This document shows positions 8,455-16,657 of a stretch of DNA of 46,574 bases, piece by piece. Position 1 is the first letter of the stretch; every line of letters begins with the position of its first letter. The notes under the pieces are model-generated. The model was not told the origin of the DNA and ran no database searches. It worked only from the letters and a program-made list of their open reading frames with translations. Origin of the DNA: an uncultured Lachnospiraceae bacterium (GTDB lineage Bacteria > Bacillota > Clostridia > Lachnospirales > Lachnospiraceae); assembly GCA_910583965.1 (NCBI GenBank), contig CAJUAE010000017.1, positions 1 to 46,574 on the forward strand, written 5' to 3'. Made by a program: the position numbers and the translations under genes.

Positions 8455-8499
8455 TATTGTCTGTCAAAGATAAAATTTATAGTTGAAGGGAGGTTTTCT

Positions 8500-8844
8500 A
8501 TGAGTAGTATTAGTAGCGATATTATACGTGGGTACAATGACACAATGATTTTATATTTGTTGTGGGATGCGTCGTCTTATGGGTACGAGATTTCAAAAAA
8601 AATCAAAAGCTTATCGGAAGAAAAGTATGTGATTAAAGAGACCACTCTTTACTCTGCATTTACGCGGTTAGAAAAAAATGGATTTGTCGAATCTTATTCT
8701 GAAAATGTTACAATCAATGGAAAACGCAGGACATATTATAAAATTACAGAGCAAGGCAGGCAGTATTACCGTGAGAAATGTGCAGAGTGGGCATTGACCA
8801 AGGAAGTTGTAGAAAAATTTATTAGGCAGGATGGAGGGGTATGA
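8500..8844 (+). CDS. PadR family transcriptional regulator
   Basis: This protein of about 114 aa has a PadR-type winged helix. The N-terminal helix DIIRGYNDTMILYLLWDASSYGYEI leads into the recognition helix around ETTLYSAFTRLEKNGFV. The wing is RRTYYKITEQGRQYY. The frame extends upstream to ATG 8452, but ATG 8500 follows GGGAGG by six bases and matches the family start. Such proteins are repressors of membrane-stress or drug-response genes. Its stop codon is four bases before the start of the HAAS-domain membrane protein, so the two are one transcriptional unit. It most likely controls this cassette, including itself. Confidence 0.9.
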   Translation: MSSISSDIIRGYNDTMILYLLWDASSYGYEISKKIKSLSEEKYVIKETTLYSAFTRLEKNGFVESYSENVTINGKRRTYYKITEQGRQYYREKCAEWALTKEVVEKFIRQDGGV

Positions 8845-8848
8845 GAAT

Positions 8849-9814
8849 ATGGAGACAATCAGAAATTATCTGGAGACAATGTTTGCAAAACTTCCAATTA
8901 CATTTGAAGTACAAAAGGCAAAAGATGAGTTGTGGCAAATGATGGAAGATAAATATACAGAGCTAATGAACGATGGAAAGACAGAGAACGAGGCAGTTGG
9001 CATTGTAATTTCAGAATTTGGCAATCTTGATGAGCTGTCAGAGGAATTAGGTATTCGCGATTTTGTAATACAGGAGAACCGAAATACTGGAAGTGCATTT
9101 CGGAATATGACACTTGTGGAAGTTAAGGACTATTTACATGATAAGACACGCTCGGCTTATACAATTGCACTTGGCGTATTTTTGTGCATTACCAGTTGTT
9201 GTGGATATATGATGGATATTAGTTGGAATTGGCGCGGTGGGATTTATGCTACATGTTTTATGTTTTTAATGATTGCGACAGCAGTTGGACTATTTATGTA
9301 TTCCAGTTTTGTTATGGGAAAATGGAAGTTTTTGAAGCAAAAGCAATGTAGTGTAGATTTTGCGACAGCAGAGTATGTACATAATCGTCGAGAAAGTTTT
9401 CGTGTAACACATGCAATGATGATAACAATCGGCGTGATTTTGTGCATTTTAAGTGTGCTTCCAATCATGATCGTGGGTAGTTTATTTTCATGGAGCAGTG
9501 GATTTGGTGTAGTACTTATGTTTGTATTTATTGGAATTGGTGTTTTTTTGTTTGTGGCAGCAGGAAATGTAAGCGCAGGAATGACAACAATCCTTTCTTT
9601 AAATAAAAGCGGCACAATGGGAGGGTGTTTTGTGCCATCTCAGAAACAAGTAAGTTATAAAAATGAAAAAATTTCAGAGATGATGTCACTTTACTGGCCA
9701 ACTGTAACCTGCATTTATCTTTGCTGGAGTTTTTTGAGCTTTGATTGGCATATCACATGGATTGTATGGGTGATTGCTGCATTGGTTCAAAAGTTTATTC
9801 AAGCTGTCTACTAA
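8849..9814 (+). CDS. HAAS/DUF1700-like membrane protein (PadR partner)
   Basis: This protein of about 321 aa has an N-terminal cytoplasmic helical domain (about residues 1-75) followed by four or five transmembrane helices. The N-domain pattern ETIRNYLETMFAKLP...EVQKAKDELWQMMEDKY...GKTENEAVGIVISEFGNLDEL is typical of HAAS / permease-prefix / DUF1700 domains. These domains are commonly encoded directly after PadR regulators and are thought to relay membrane signals. ATG 8849 follows GGAGGGG at about ten bases and is preferred over the in-frame ATG 8831, which would overlap padR. The stop codon is immediately followed by a MITE-like element. Confidence 0.75.
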   Translation: METIRNYLETMFAKLPITFEVQKAKDELWQMMEDKYTELMNDGKTENEAVGIVISEFGNLDELSEELGIRDFVIQENRNTGSAFRNMTLVEVKDYLHDKTRSAYTIALGVFLCITSCCGYMMDISWNWRGGIYATCFMFLMIATAVGLFMYSSFVMGKWKFLKQKQCSVDFATAEYVHNRRESFRVTHAMMITIGVILCILSVLPIMIVGSLFSWSSGFGVVLMFVFIGIGVFLFVAAGNVSAGMTTILSLNKSGTMGGCFVPSQKQVSYKNEKISEMMSLYWPTVTCIYLCWSFLSFDWHITWIVWVIAALVQKFIQAVY

Positions 9815-9815
9815 A

Positions 9816-9963
9816 TACAACGAATGTTAAATGAACCAGCATATTGGCTTGTTTAATTGTTCCTCTACACAATCGCCGTAGTTATTGCTACGACGCATTC
9901 CTCCATCTTGCATAGGAAGCAATTATTCTGTGTCAATGTATCAGGAACTTAATTTTTGTTGTA
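9816..9963. mobile_element. MITE-like element, copy 1
   Basis: This 148-bp non-coding element is bounded by TA on both sides. It has terminal inverted repeats: TACAACGAATGTTAA at the left against TACAACAAAAATTAA (reverse complement of the right end). The second copy is at 40198-40339, with matching order of internal motifs: ACCAGCATATTGGCTTGTTTAATTGTTC here against ACTGGCGCATTGATTTGTCTAATTATTC there. Near the right end both carry AATGTATCAG. TA-bounded ends suggest movement by a Tc1/mariner or IS630-type transposase, none of which is in the window. It lies inside the padR-HAAS-DUF4097 cassette, one base after a stop codon. Confidence 0.75.
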
Positions 9964-9993
9964 TTAACAAGAAATGATTTTAGGAGGGTAATT

Positions 9994-10818
9994 ATGAGTA
10001 TCAGAAAAAATATATGGATGGCAATACTTACGATTATCACAGTTTGCTGTGTAATTGGTGGTACACTTTATCATGCAGGTATCTTTCAAGTGAAAGGTGG
10101 TTTTCGCTTCGGAGAGGATAGGATGACAAGTGCAAGCGCAGGTTTGGAAACCTTTCATGCAATCAATGTAGATGCAGATATGATGGACTTATCCATTGAG
10201 GAAGGAGACAATTTCTATCTTCACGGCAAATATACAGATAGACTGAAATTTGAATATGAAGTAAAAGACGGGGTTCTTTTTCTTAAGGAAAGAAATCCTC
10301 GAAAGATTTTTTGGGGAGGAGTTAGGGGAGAAAACTGTAATATCACATTGACCATACCCCAAAATACAGTGATGGATAGAATCGAGATCAAACTTGCGAT
10401 GGGAAATGCCGATTTGGAGAATATTGCATCAATAGACTGTGAAGTGCTAAACAATATGGGAAATTGTACTTTTGAAAAATGCAGCTTTGATAATGCAGAT
10501 ATTGATACCAATATGGGAGAGATTACAATAAAAGATACAGATCTTGGCAAGGCGGATGTTGATAATGATATGGGAACAATTCAAATTGAACGTTGTATTT
10601 TTGAAGTTTTGAATGCAGATAATTCTATGGGAGATATATCTATTGAGGCGAACCAGAACCTTGACAAATATCAAATTGAGTTGGGGGCAGAAATGGGTAA
10701 TGTGAAAGTGAATGGCAAGAGTGAAGGAACGAGGTATCGTCAGTCAGGAAATGCAGGGACGCTTGAAGCAAGTACCAGCATGGGAAGCGTAAGACTTGAT
10801 TATAAAAATGCAGAATAA
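9994..10818 (+). CDS. DUF4097-family beta-helical surface protein
   Basis: This 274-aa protein has one N-terminal membrane anchor or signal segment (about residues 8-30) followed by a repetitive all-beta region. The repeating unit contains MGN or MGD motifs (MGNADLENI, MGNCTFEKC, MGEITIKDT, MGTIQIERC, MGDISIEAN, MGNVKVNGK, MGSVRLDYK), the pattern of DUF4097 putative adhesin proteins. Members are frequently the third gene of PadR-HAAS cassettes, as here, although a MITE-like element now separates it from the upstream gene. The ribosome binding site is TAGGAGGG before ATG 9994. A role in sensing or stabilising the cell envelope is suggested by family context, not shown. Confidence 0.8.
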   Translation: MSIRKNIWMAILTIITVCCVIGGTLYHAGIFQVKGGFRFGEDRMTSASAGLETFHAINVDADMMDLSIEEGDNFYLHGKYTDRLKFEYEVKDGVLFLKERNPRKIFWGGVRGENCNITLTIPQNTVMDRIEIKLAMGNADLENIASIDCEVLNNMGNCTFEKCSFDNADIDTNMGEITIKDTDLGKADVDNDMGTIQIERCIFEVLNADNSMGDISIEANQNLDKYQIELGAEMGNVKVNGKSEGTRYRQSGNAGTLEASTSMGSVRLDYKNAE

Positions 10819-10905
10819 AGATGGATTTTTCACATGCGTTGTGGTAAAATAAGGAACATATTCATATAGTGAAACAAAGAAGTTGTTGAAAGATGAAGAA
10901 GATAG

Positions 10906-11709
10906 ATGGAAAAAATATTGTTAAAAGTAGAAGATTTGAATATAGAATTTCATGACCATGATGTGCCAGAGCGTGTTGTGAATCATTTAAATATGGAATT
11001 ACGACAGAGAGAAATCCTTGGAATTGTCGGGGAATCTGGATCAGGAAAATCTATGACAGCAATGGCAATTGCCGGACTATTGCGGCGCCATGATATGAAA
11101 ATGGAAGGAAAGATTCTATTTGACGGAAAAGAACTTCTCCATGAAAATCGAGAGACACTCCGACAGATACAAGGAAATGAAATTGGCATTGTTTTTCAGG
11201 AACCTATGACCTCTTTAAATCCAGTAAAACGTATTGGTTGGCAGGTAGAAGAAAGTCTTCGCATTCACAGACCAGAAATGGGAAAAGAAGAACGATATCA
11301 GTGTGTCCTTGAAGCGCTTGCGAATGTGGAGCTTGAAAATCCGCAGCTTGTTTGTAGAAAATATCCGCATGAGCTTTCCGGCGGTATGCGACAGCGTGTA
11401 ATGATTGCCTCTGCAATGATTTGTGCGCCAAAACTTTTGATTGCAGATGAGCCGACAACGGCGCTTGATGTGACAATACAATTACAGATTGTCAAGCTTT
11501 TACAACGGCTGAATCAAGAAAAACAGATGGCTGTTTTGTTTATATCTCATGATTTAAGCCTAGTAAAGCGTCTGTGTCACAGAATGATTGTAATGCATAA
11601 TGGAAATATGGTGGAAGTAGGAACGACAGAGGAAATATTCTATCATCCAAAAGAGGATTACACAAAAGAATTAATTAATGCAATACCAAGACTTGAGAAG
11701 ATTGGATAG
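10906..11709 (+). CDS. Peptide ABC transporter ATP-binding protein (DppD/OppD-like)
   Basis: This 267-aa cytoplasmic ATPase has Walker A GESGSGKS (about residues 41-48), a Q-loop in IVFQEPMTSLNPVKRIGWQV, the ABC signature LSGGMRQRV, Walker B LLIADEPTTALD and an H-loop His in FISHDLSLVKRL. MTSLNP after the Q-loop is diagnostic for the Opp/Dpp subgroup. Compared with many OppD proteins it lacks the long C-terminal oligopeptide/dipeptide region with Cys residues for an iron-sulphur cluster. It probably energises the 3763-7360 importer, although 3.5 kb of unrelated genes intervene. The upstream GAAGAAG ribosome binding site is weak. Confidence 0.88.
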   Translation: MEKILLKVEDLNIEFHDHDVPERVVNHLNMELRQREILGIVGESGSGKSMTAMAIAGLLRRHDMKMEGKILFDGKELLHENRETLRQIQGNEIGIVFQEPMTSLNPVKRIGWQVEESLRIHRPEMGKEERYQCVLEALANVELENPQLVCRKYPHELSGGMRQRVMIASAMICAPKLLIADEPTTALDVTIQLQIVKLLQRLNQEKQMAVLFISHDLSLVKRLCHRMIVMHNGNMVEVGTTEEIFYHPKEDYTKELINAIPRLEKIG

Positions 11710-11751
11710 AAGTGTTTTCGAGTAATCAAATTGATTGACGAGGTGACCTTT

Positions 11752-12276
11752 ATGAAAAAGATGCTGCCATTTATTTTTATTATTCTTTTTCCATATTATA
11801 TTGTATTTTTGATAAGTAGCCTTTTTAATCAATATTTGATGAAATATATTTTCCAAAATAATTTTTATTTAGGGCTTTTATCTCTTTGTATTTTCTGGTT
11901 TATAGCATTTATAAGTGCAATTATTTTATGTGTAAATAATTTTGCGAATAAAATGGATGTGATCGAAGCAACGAAAATCATTATGATAATAAAGATTATT
12001 CAAATTCCTGCGTACTTGTTTATTTTTGTGGCAGGTGTTATGTGTCTATTTACAATATTTACAGTTGGTATCTCATTTGTTTTATTGATTTTAGATGGTG
12101 CATCTATTATTTTAAGTGGTTTGATTGGTGTGTTTGTTGTAAGGCGCTGCTATGCGGATAGAATTTTAACAAACACAGAAATGGTCATTCATAGTATTTT
12201 GCAATTTGTTTTCTGCCTTGACGTTGTCAGTGCAATCATTGTATTTAGAAAAGTGAAAACAAAAAATATTATATAA
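11752..12276 (+). CDS. Small hydrophobic membrane protein of unknown function
   Basis: This protein of about 174 aa has four or five transmembrane helices and almost no soluble part. I recognise no family. ATG 11752 is preceded by GAGGTGA at five bases. The frame reaches back to a TTG at 11731 that has no ribosome binding site. It lies between the two ATPase genes of the peptide transporter (42 bases after the first, 31 before the second), which is an unusual place for an extra membrane component. It could be an accessory subunit, an unrelated insertion, or an immunity-like protein. Its very high A+T content resembles its neighbours. Confidence 0.65.
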   Translation: MKKMLPFIFIILFPYYIVFLISSLFNQYLMKYIFQNNFYLGLLSLCIFWFIAFISAIILCVNNFANKMDVIEATKIIMIIKIIQIPAYLFIFVAGVMCLFTIFTVGISFVLLILDGASIILSGLIGVFVVRRCYADRILTNTEMVIHSILQFVFCLDVVSAIIVFRKVKTKNII

Positions 12277-12307
12277 ATCTGTGTTTTTATGGAAATATGG
12301 AGGGTGT

Positions 12308-13081
12308 ATGGAAACGATACTGAATGTGAAAAACTTAAATGTCTATTACAAAAATAAAGAAACTTTAATAAACCGTTTTCGTGGAAAATCAGAGAATCGT
12401 TTGCAGCATGTCTTGAAAAATGTGAGTTTTCATATGGAAAAAGGAGAAGTGCTTGGTCTTGTCGGTGAGAGCGGCTGTGGGAAGACCTCACTTGCCAAAG
12501 CGATTTTAGGAATGCAGAAGCAATATAATGGCACAATTACACTCGATTGCCCAAATCCACAAATGGTTTTTCAGGACCCATACAGTTCGCTTAATCCCTC
12601 CAAAAAGATTGGATGGATATTGGAGGAGCCACTTCGCATGAAAGCTCGAAAAGAAAAGAAAACAGAAGAATTTTCTAAAATAGAGCGTGTCAAAAAGGTT
12701 GACCAGATGCTTGCGCGTGTGGGGTTAGAGGAGAAGTTAAAAGAGCATTACCCAACAGAACTTTCTGGCGGACAACGACAGCGTATAGCAATTGCGGCGG
12801 CGCTTTTATGCGATACAAATTTTCTGATTGCGGACGAGCCTGTGTCTGCGCTTGATGTGACCATACAGGCGCAGATTATCAGATTATTATTAAAGCTTCA
12901 TAGAGAGCTTGGAATCTCTATTCTCTTTATTTCGCATGATCTTCGAGTTGTATATCAGATGTGCGACAGGGTGATTATTATGAAAAATGGGGAGATTCTT
13001 GAGCAGGGAAAGGTCGAGGAGGTCTATACAAAACCTGTTTCTGATTATATCCGACTGTTACTTGAGGCGGCAAATCTGTGA
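12308..13081 (+). CDS. Peptide ABC transporter ATP-binding protein (DppF/OppF-like)
   Basis: This protein of about 257 aa is the second ATPase. Its features are Walker A GESGCGKT, the Q-loop region MVFQDPYSSLNPSKKIGWIL, signature LSGGQRQRI, Walker B FLIADEPVSALD and the switch His in LFISHDLRVVYQM. YSSLNP and the ADEPVSALD variant are typical of OppF/DppF. ATG 12308 follows GGAGG at seven bases; the in-frame start at 12281 lacks a ribosome binding site. With the DppD-like protein it would form the nucleotide-binding dimer. It is separated from yqeG by 15 bases. Confidence 0.88.
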   Translation: METILNVKNLNVYYKNKETLINRFRGKSENRLQHVLKNVSFHMEKGEVLGLVGESGCGKTSLAKAILGMQKQYNGTITLDCPNPQMVFQDPYSSLNPSKKIGWILEEPLRMKARKEKKTEEFSKIERVKKVDQMLARVGLEEKLKEHYPTELSGGQRQRIAIAAALLCDTNFLIADEPVSALDVTIQAQIIRLLLKLHRELGISILFISHDLRVVYQMCDRVIIMKNGEILEQGKVEEVYTKPVSDYIRLLLEAANL

Positions 13082-13096
13082 TGGAGGAATTTTTTA

Positions 13097-13600
13097 ATGC
13101 TACAATGTTTTTATCCAAAAGAATACCTAGATTCTACGTATCTGATTGATTTTGAAAAAAAGTATGAACAAGGATATAGAAGTATTATCTTTGATATTGA
13201 CAATACGCTGGTGCCACATGGCCTTCCGGCAGATGAGCGCGCTACAGCGCTATTTTTACGTTTAAAAAAGATTGGATATCAAGTAACAATGCTCTCCAAT
13301 AATAAGGAACCGCGTGTAAAGATGTTCTGTGGTGCGGTGAATGCGCCTTATATTTATAAAGCGGGAAAGCCAAATCCCCAAAATTATAGAAAAGCAATGA
13401 AAAATATGGGGACAAATGAAAAAAATACCTTGTTTGTTGGCGACCAGATTTTTACGGATATATGGGGAGCAAATAAAGCAGGGATTTATTCTATTTTAGT
13501 AAAACCAATTCATCCAAAAGAAGAGATACAAATTGTTTTAAAGCGATATCTGGAAAAAATCGTATTACTTGCATATCAAAGACAGATACACAAAAAATAA
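13097..13600 (+). CDS. yqeG: YqeG family HAD-IIIA phosphatase
   Basis: This 167-aa haloacid-dehalogenase superfamily hydrolase is cytoplasmic and acts on an unknown phosphorylated substrate. Motif I is IFDIDNTLVPHG (nucleophile and acid/base Asp residues), motif II is MLSNNKEPR, motif III is the Lys in YKAGKPNP, and motif IV is FVGDQIFTDIWGANKAG. In Firmicutes, yqeG is often beside shikimate dehydrogenase, and the same order occurs here. The ribosome binding site is GGAGG before ATG 13097. Confidence 0.88.
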   Translation: MLQCFYPKEYLDSTYLIDFEKKYEQGYRSIIFDIDNTLVPHGLPADERATALFLRLKKIGYQVTMLSNNKEPRVKMFCGAVNAPYIYKAGKPNPQNYRKAMKNMGTNEKNTLFVGDQIFTDIWGANKAGIYSILVKPIHPKEEIQIVLKRYLEKIVLLAYQRQIHKK

Positions 13601-13718
13601 ATAAAAGTTTATAATATTCGGGGAATTGGTACAAAAAAGATTAAAAATTTATTCAAAAGTAGAAGTATGCCAAACAGGAAAATAATAAGTGTAGTTTGTA
13701 TTGAAAAGGGGAACACAG

Positions 13719-14612
13719 ATGAAAATTAATGGAACAACAAAATTATATGGTATTATTGGAAATCCAATAGAGCATACAATGTCGCCACTTATTCATGGTA
13801 CATTTGCAGATGCACTAGGCATTGACATGGTGTATGTACCATTTCATGTGGCAGAAGGGCAGCTTGAGGCAGCGATAAAGGGGGCTTACGGACTAAATGT
13901 TTGTGGTATGAATGTCACAGTGCCATACAAGAATGCTGTGATTCCATTTTTGACAGAAGTCGATAAGCGCGCAGAAGCAGCAGGTTCCGTCAATACACTT
14001 GTGCGTGATGACCGCGAGGACAAAGCCGGATTTATTGGTTATAACACAGATATGAGTGGACTCTGGCGTGCTATGCAAGAAGATGGAATATCACTCAAAA
14101 ATGAGCAGGTTATTGTGCTTGGTGCAGGTGGTGTGGGGCGTGCGGTTGCATTTATGTGTGCAAACAGCGATGCGCAAAAAGTTTATCTGCTCAACCGCAA
14201 TGCTGCGAAAGCAGATGACGTGGCGGCAAAAGTCAATAACAGTCTTCGCCAATATAAAAAAGACTGCGTGACAGCAATGGCGCTTGCTGATTATAAGGAG
14301 CTTTTGACAGGGGCAGAAAACAGATATATTGTACTTCAATGTACCAGTGTAGGGCTTGCTCCCAATATGGATAATGTAGTGATTGAAGACAGTGATTTCT
14401 ACCACTATGTAAAATTTGGATATGATTTGCTTTATACGCCTTGGGAGACCAAGTTTATGCAGTTAGTAACAGCAAACGGCGGTGTGGCATACAATGGATT
14501 GAAAATGCTTTTGTATCAGGGAATAGAGGCTTTTGAAATATGGACGGGGTGCAAGGTGACGAAAGAGAATGCAGATAAAGTCTATCGTATGCTTCGAGAC
14601 AAACTATGCTGA
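13719..14612 (+). CDS. aroE: Shikimate dehydrogenase
   Basis: This protein of about 297 aa reduces 3-dehydroshikimate to shikimate with NADPH in aromatic amino acid biosynthesis. The N-terminal substrate domain shows IGNPIEHTMSPLIHGTFAD and the NVTVPYK motif carrying the catalytic Lys. The Rossmann domain has VLGAGGVGRAVAF. The C-terminal region has YDLLYTPWETKFM and YNGLKMLLYQGIEAFEIWTG, conserved in AroE. ATG 13719 is preceded by AAGGGG at six bases and is preferred over the in-frame TTG at 13701. aroK follows 182 bases later, after a cluster of hairpins. Confidence 0.93.
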   Translation: MKINGTTKLYGIIGNPIEHTMSPLIHGTFADALGIDMVYVPFHVAEGQLEAAIKGAYGLNVCGMNVTVPYKNAVIPFLTEVDKRAEAAGSVNTLVRDDREDKAGFIGYNTDMSGLWRAMQEDGISLKNEQVIVLGAGGVGRAVAFMCANSDAQKVYLLNRNAAKADDVAAKVNNSLRQYKKDCVTAMALADYKELLTGAENRYIVLQCTSVGLAPNMDNVVIEDSDFYHYVKFGYDLLYTPWETKFMQLVTANGGVAYNGLKMLLYQGIEAFEIWTGCKVTKENADKVYRMLRDKLC

Positions 14613-14651
14613 GTTTTATATGGTAATTTGTATATGGTAGAAATGCAGATA

Positions 14652-14758
14652 GTGTGGAATCAAAGATTTCACACCTCCTGATTTGTATGCCCGCTAAAGC
14701 GGGCAGATGGGAGTTCGTGTGAAAATATTGTGCTTACGCATTGTGAACAGAGTTCACA
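14652..14758. repeat. Cluster of three hairpins between aroE and aroK
   Basis: Hairpin 1 is GTGTGGAATC-AAA-GATTTCACAC (14652-14674). Hairpin 2 is GCCCGC-TAAA-GCGGGC (14689-14704). Hairpin 3 is TGTGAAC-AGA-GTTCACA (14742-14758). CACACCTCC (right arm of hairpin 1 and following bases) can instead pair with GGAG..GTGTG at 14711-14721, enclosing hairpin 2. The two folds are therefore mutually exclusive. None is followed by a T run. It may be an interspersed repeat or a regulatory leader of aroK. Confidence 0.55.
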
Positions 14759-14794
14759 TTAAATTCGCAGATTTTGGTAAGAATGGAGGGCTTT

Positions 14795-15304
14795 ATGGAG
14801 AATATTATTTTGATAGGCTACATGGGAAGCGGTAAGACAACCATTGGGAAAAATCTTGCAAAACAAAAAAAGTATAAATTTGTGGATACCGATGAAATGA
14901 TTGTAGAACAACAGCGTAGAAGTATTAATGAAATTTTTGCTACAGATGGCGAGCAGGCGTTTCGAGATATGGAAACTGCATTCTTGCGACAACTAATTGC
15001 AGAGAAAAAAGAACATATGGTTATCTCAACAGGTGGTGGAATGCCTCTGCGCGCAGAGAACAGACAGCTTTTGTCACATCTTGGCAAAGTTATTTACTTA
15101 AAAGCAAGTCCCAAAACAATTTATAAGAGAATTAAGGGAGATACAACGAGACCACTTTTGCAGTGTGAAAACCCTATAAAACGAATTGAGGAAATGATTG
15201 CAGAAAGAGAACCTTTGTATGAGCAAGGCGCGACGATTGTGGTGGATGTCAATGTGTTAAGACAGTCGGAAGTAACGTTGGAAATTATAGAAAAATGCCA
15301 GTAG
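14795..15304 (+). CDS. aroK: Shikimate kinase
   Basis: This protein of about 169 aa phosphorylates shikimate at the 3-position using ATP. The P-loop is GYMGSGKTTIGKNL, the shikimate-binding Asp-Thr-Asp is in FVDTDEMIV, and the conserved Arg follows in FRDME. STGGGMPLR is the Gly-rich shikimate-binding loop, and TRPLL is the lid region. ATG 14795 follows GGAGGG at four bases; the in-frame start at 14774 has none. It belongs to the shikimate group of this region. Confidence 0.92.
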   Translation: MENIILIGYMGSGKTTIGKNLAKQKKYKFVDTDEMIVEQQRRSINEIFATDGEQAFRDMETAFLRQLIAEKKEHMVISTGGGMPLRAENRQLLSHLGKVIYLKASPKTIYKRIKGDTTRPLLQCENPIKRIEEMIAEREPLYEQGATIVVDVNVLRQSEVTLEIIEKCQ

Positions 15305-15320
15305 AAGCTATGGATATCCA

Positions 15321-15359
15321 GCGCGTGAGTAGGAGAAGATAAACTTTTTTACGCGATTG
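15321..15359. repeat. Short hairpin repeat, copy 2
   Basis: GCGCGTGAGTAGGAGAAGAT... matches 8311-8350 over about 39 bases with a small number of changes. Its ends pair as CGCGT / ACGCG, whereas in copy 1 the ends pair as CGAGTA / TACTCG, so pairing is kept while the sequence changes. It starts 17 bases after the aroK stop. The rest of 15305-15548 shows no gene. Confidence 0.6.
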
Positions 15360-15548
15360 ATTTTGGATTAAATATAACCATTAATATATTTTATATTCTG
15401 CGATTATTCATAATGGTATTTTGGGAATAAAACATCAAACGACAAATAGAAAAACAAAAATAGTATTGTATGAATATAAGAAAATGGAACAAAATCTAAG
15501 TAAGTACAAGTGCTATGAAAAAATTATATAAGAAAGGAATCCTTAAAA

Positions 15549-15986
15549 ATGAAATTATTAGTAATAAACGGACCAAATCTAAATTTTCTTGGAATCCGAG
15601 AAAAAGGCATTTATGGAACACAGAATTACCAATATCTTTTGGATATGATACAAAATAAAGCAAAGGAGATTGACTGTGAAATTGAATGCTTTCAGTCCAA
15701 TCATGAGGGTGCTATTATAGATAAAATACAGGAGTCGTATTTTGATGGGACAGAAGGCATTGTTATCAATCCAGGAGCCTACACACACTATTCATATGCG
15801 ATACGAGATGCACTTGCAAGTATTACGGTCCCAAAAGTGGAAATTCATATATCGGATATTACACAGCGAGAGGAATTTCGACAGGTCTCTGTTACAAAAG
15901 AGGTGTGCGATCATCAGATTTATGGACAGGGATTAAACGGATATTTGATGGCGATTGACTTTGTCCTTACGAAATGTAAAAAATAA
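15549..15986 (+). CDS. aroQ: Type II 3-dehydroquinate dehydratase
   Basis: This 145-aa dodecameric-type enzyme converts 3-dehydroquinate to 3-dehydroshikimate. The N-terminal active-site motif is NGPNLNFLGIREKGIYG, with the catalytic Tyr in IYG. Then comes EIECFQSNHEGAIIDKIQ, followed by VINPGAYTHYSYAIRDAL and the substrate-binding EIHISDITQREEFR with the catalytic His. Its length is normal for the family. The ribosome binding site is AAAGGAAT before ATG 15549. It is likely co-regulated with aroE and aroK, though gaps of 180-245 bp separate them. Confidence 0.93.
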   Translation: MKLLVINGPNLNFLGIREKGIYGTQNYQYLLDMIQNKAKEIDCEIECFQSNHEGAIIDKIQESYFDGTEGIVINPGAYTHYSYAIRDALASITVPKVEIHISDITQREEFRQVSVTKEVCDHQIYGQGLNGYLMAIDFVLTKCKK

Positions 15987-15989
15987 TAG

Positions 15990-16018
15990 TTGAAATCTCG
16001 TTCATTTTGTTATAAAAT
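15990..16018 (+). promoter_or_regulatory. Predicted promoter of efp
   Basis: TTGAAA (15990-15995), a 17-base spacer, and TAAAAT (16013-16018). It lies just after the aroQ stop and about 50 bases before the efp start. Confidence 0.65.
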
Positions 16019-16069
16019 GGTTAACGGATTTATAAACGTGAAAAGTGGATATTAGGAGGAATAGTTTTT

Positions 16070-16627
16070 ATGATATCAGCAGGCGATTTCAGAAATGGTA
16101 TTACGATAGAATATGAAAACAGTATCTATCAAATTATCGAATTTCAGCATGTAAAGCCAGGTAAGGGTGCAGCTTTTGTCAGAACAAAGCTTAAGAATAT
16201 TATTAGTGGTGGTGTTGTGGAGAAAACCTTCCGGCCAACGGAGAAGTGCCCACAGGCGCGTATTGATAGAAAAGAGATGCAGTATTTGTATGCGGATGGC
16301 GATTTATTCTATTTTATGGATACGGAGAATTATGAACAGATTGGTTTGAATGCGGACAAGGTTGGCGATGCGCTTAAATTTGTCAAAGAAAATGAGATGG
16401 TAAAAGTATGCTCACACAATGGCAACGTATTTGCAATTGAACCACCTCTGTTTGTGGAATTGGTAATTACGGATACAGAACCAGGATTTAAGGGTGACAC
16501 TGCTACAGGTGCGACAAAGCCGGCGACTGTTGAGACAGGTGCCACAGTGTATGTTCCATTATTTGTTGACACAAATGATGTGATTAAGATTGACACCAGA
16601 ACAGGGGAGTATCTGTCAAGAGTATAG
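16070..16627 (+). CDS. efp: Translation elongation factor P
   Basis: This 185-aa three-domain tRNA-mimic factor rescues ribosomes stalled on polyproline stretches. The N-terminal KOW-like domain begins MISAGDFRNGITIEYENSIY and carries the loop FQHVKPGKGAAFVRTKLKN. The modifiable Lys corresponds to K32 in PGKG. The OB domains contain LYADGDLFYFMDTENYEQ and the C-terminal IDTRTGEYLSRV typical of EF-P. The ribosome binding site is TTAGGAGG nine bases before ATG 16070. No modification enzyme gene (epmA/epmB or ymfI) is recognisable in this window. A strong terminator follows. Confidence 0.96.
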   Translation: MISAGDFRNGITIEYENSIYQIIEFQHVKPGKGAAFVRTKLKNIISGGVVEKTFRPTEKCPQARIDRKEMQYLYADGDLFYFMDTENYEQIGLNADKVGDALKFVKENEMVKVCSHNGNVFAIEPPLFVELVITDTEPGFKGDTATGATKPATVETGATVYVPLFVDTNDVIKIDTRTGEYLSRV

Positions 16628-16657
16628 TTTATCGTAATAAAAACCAGAGAATGAGAT

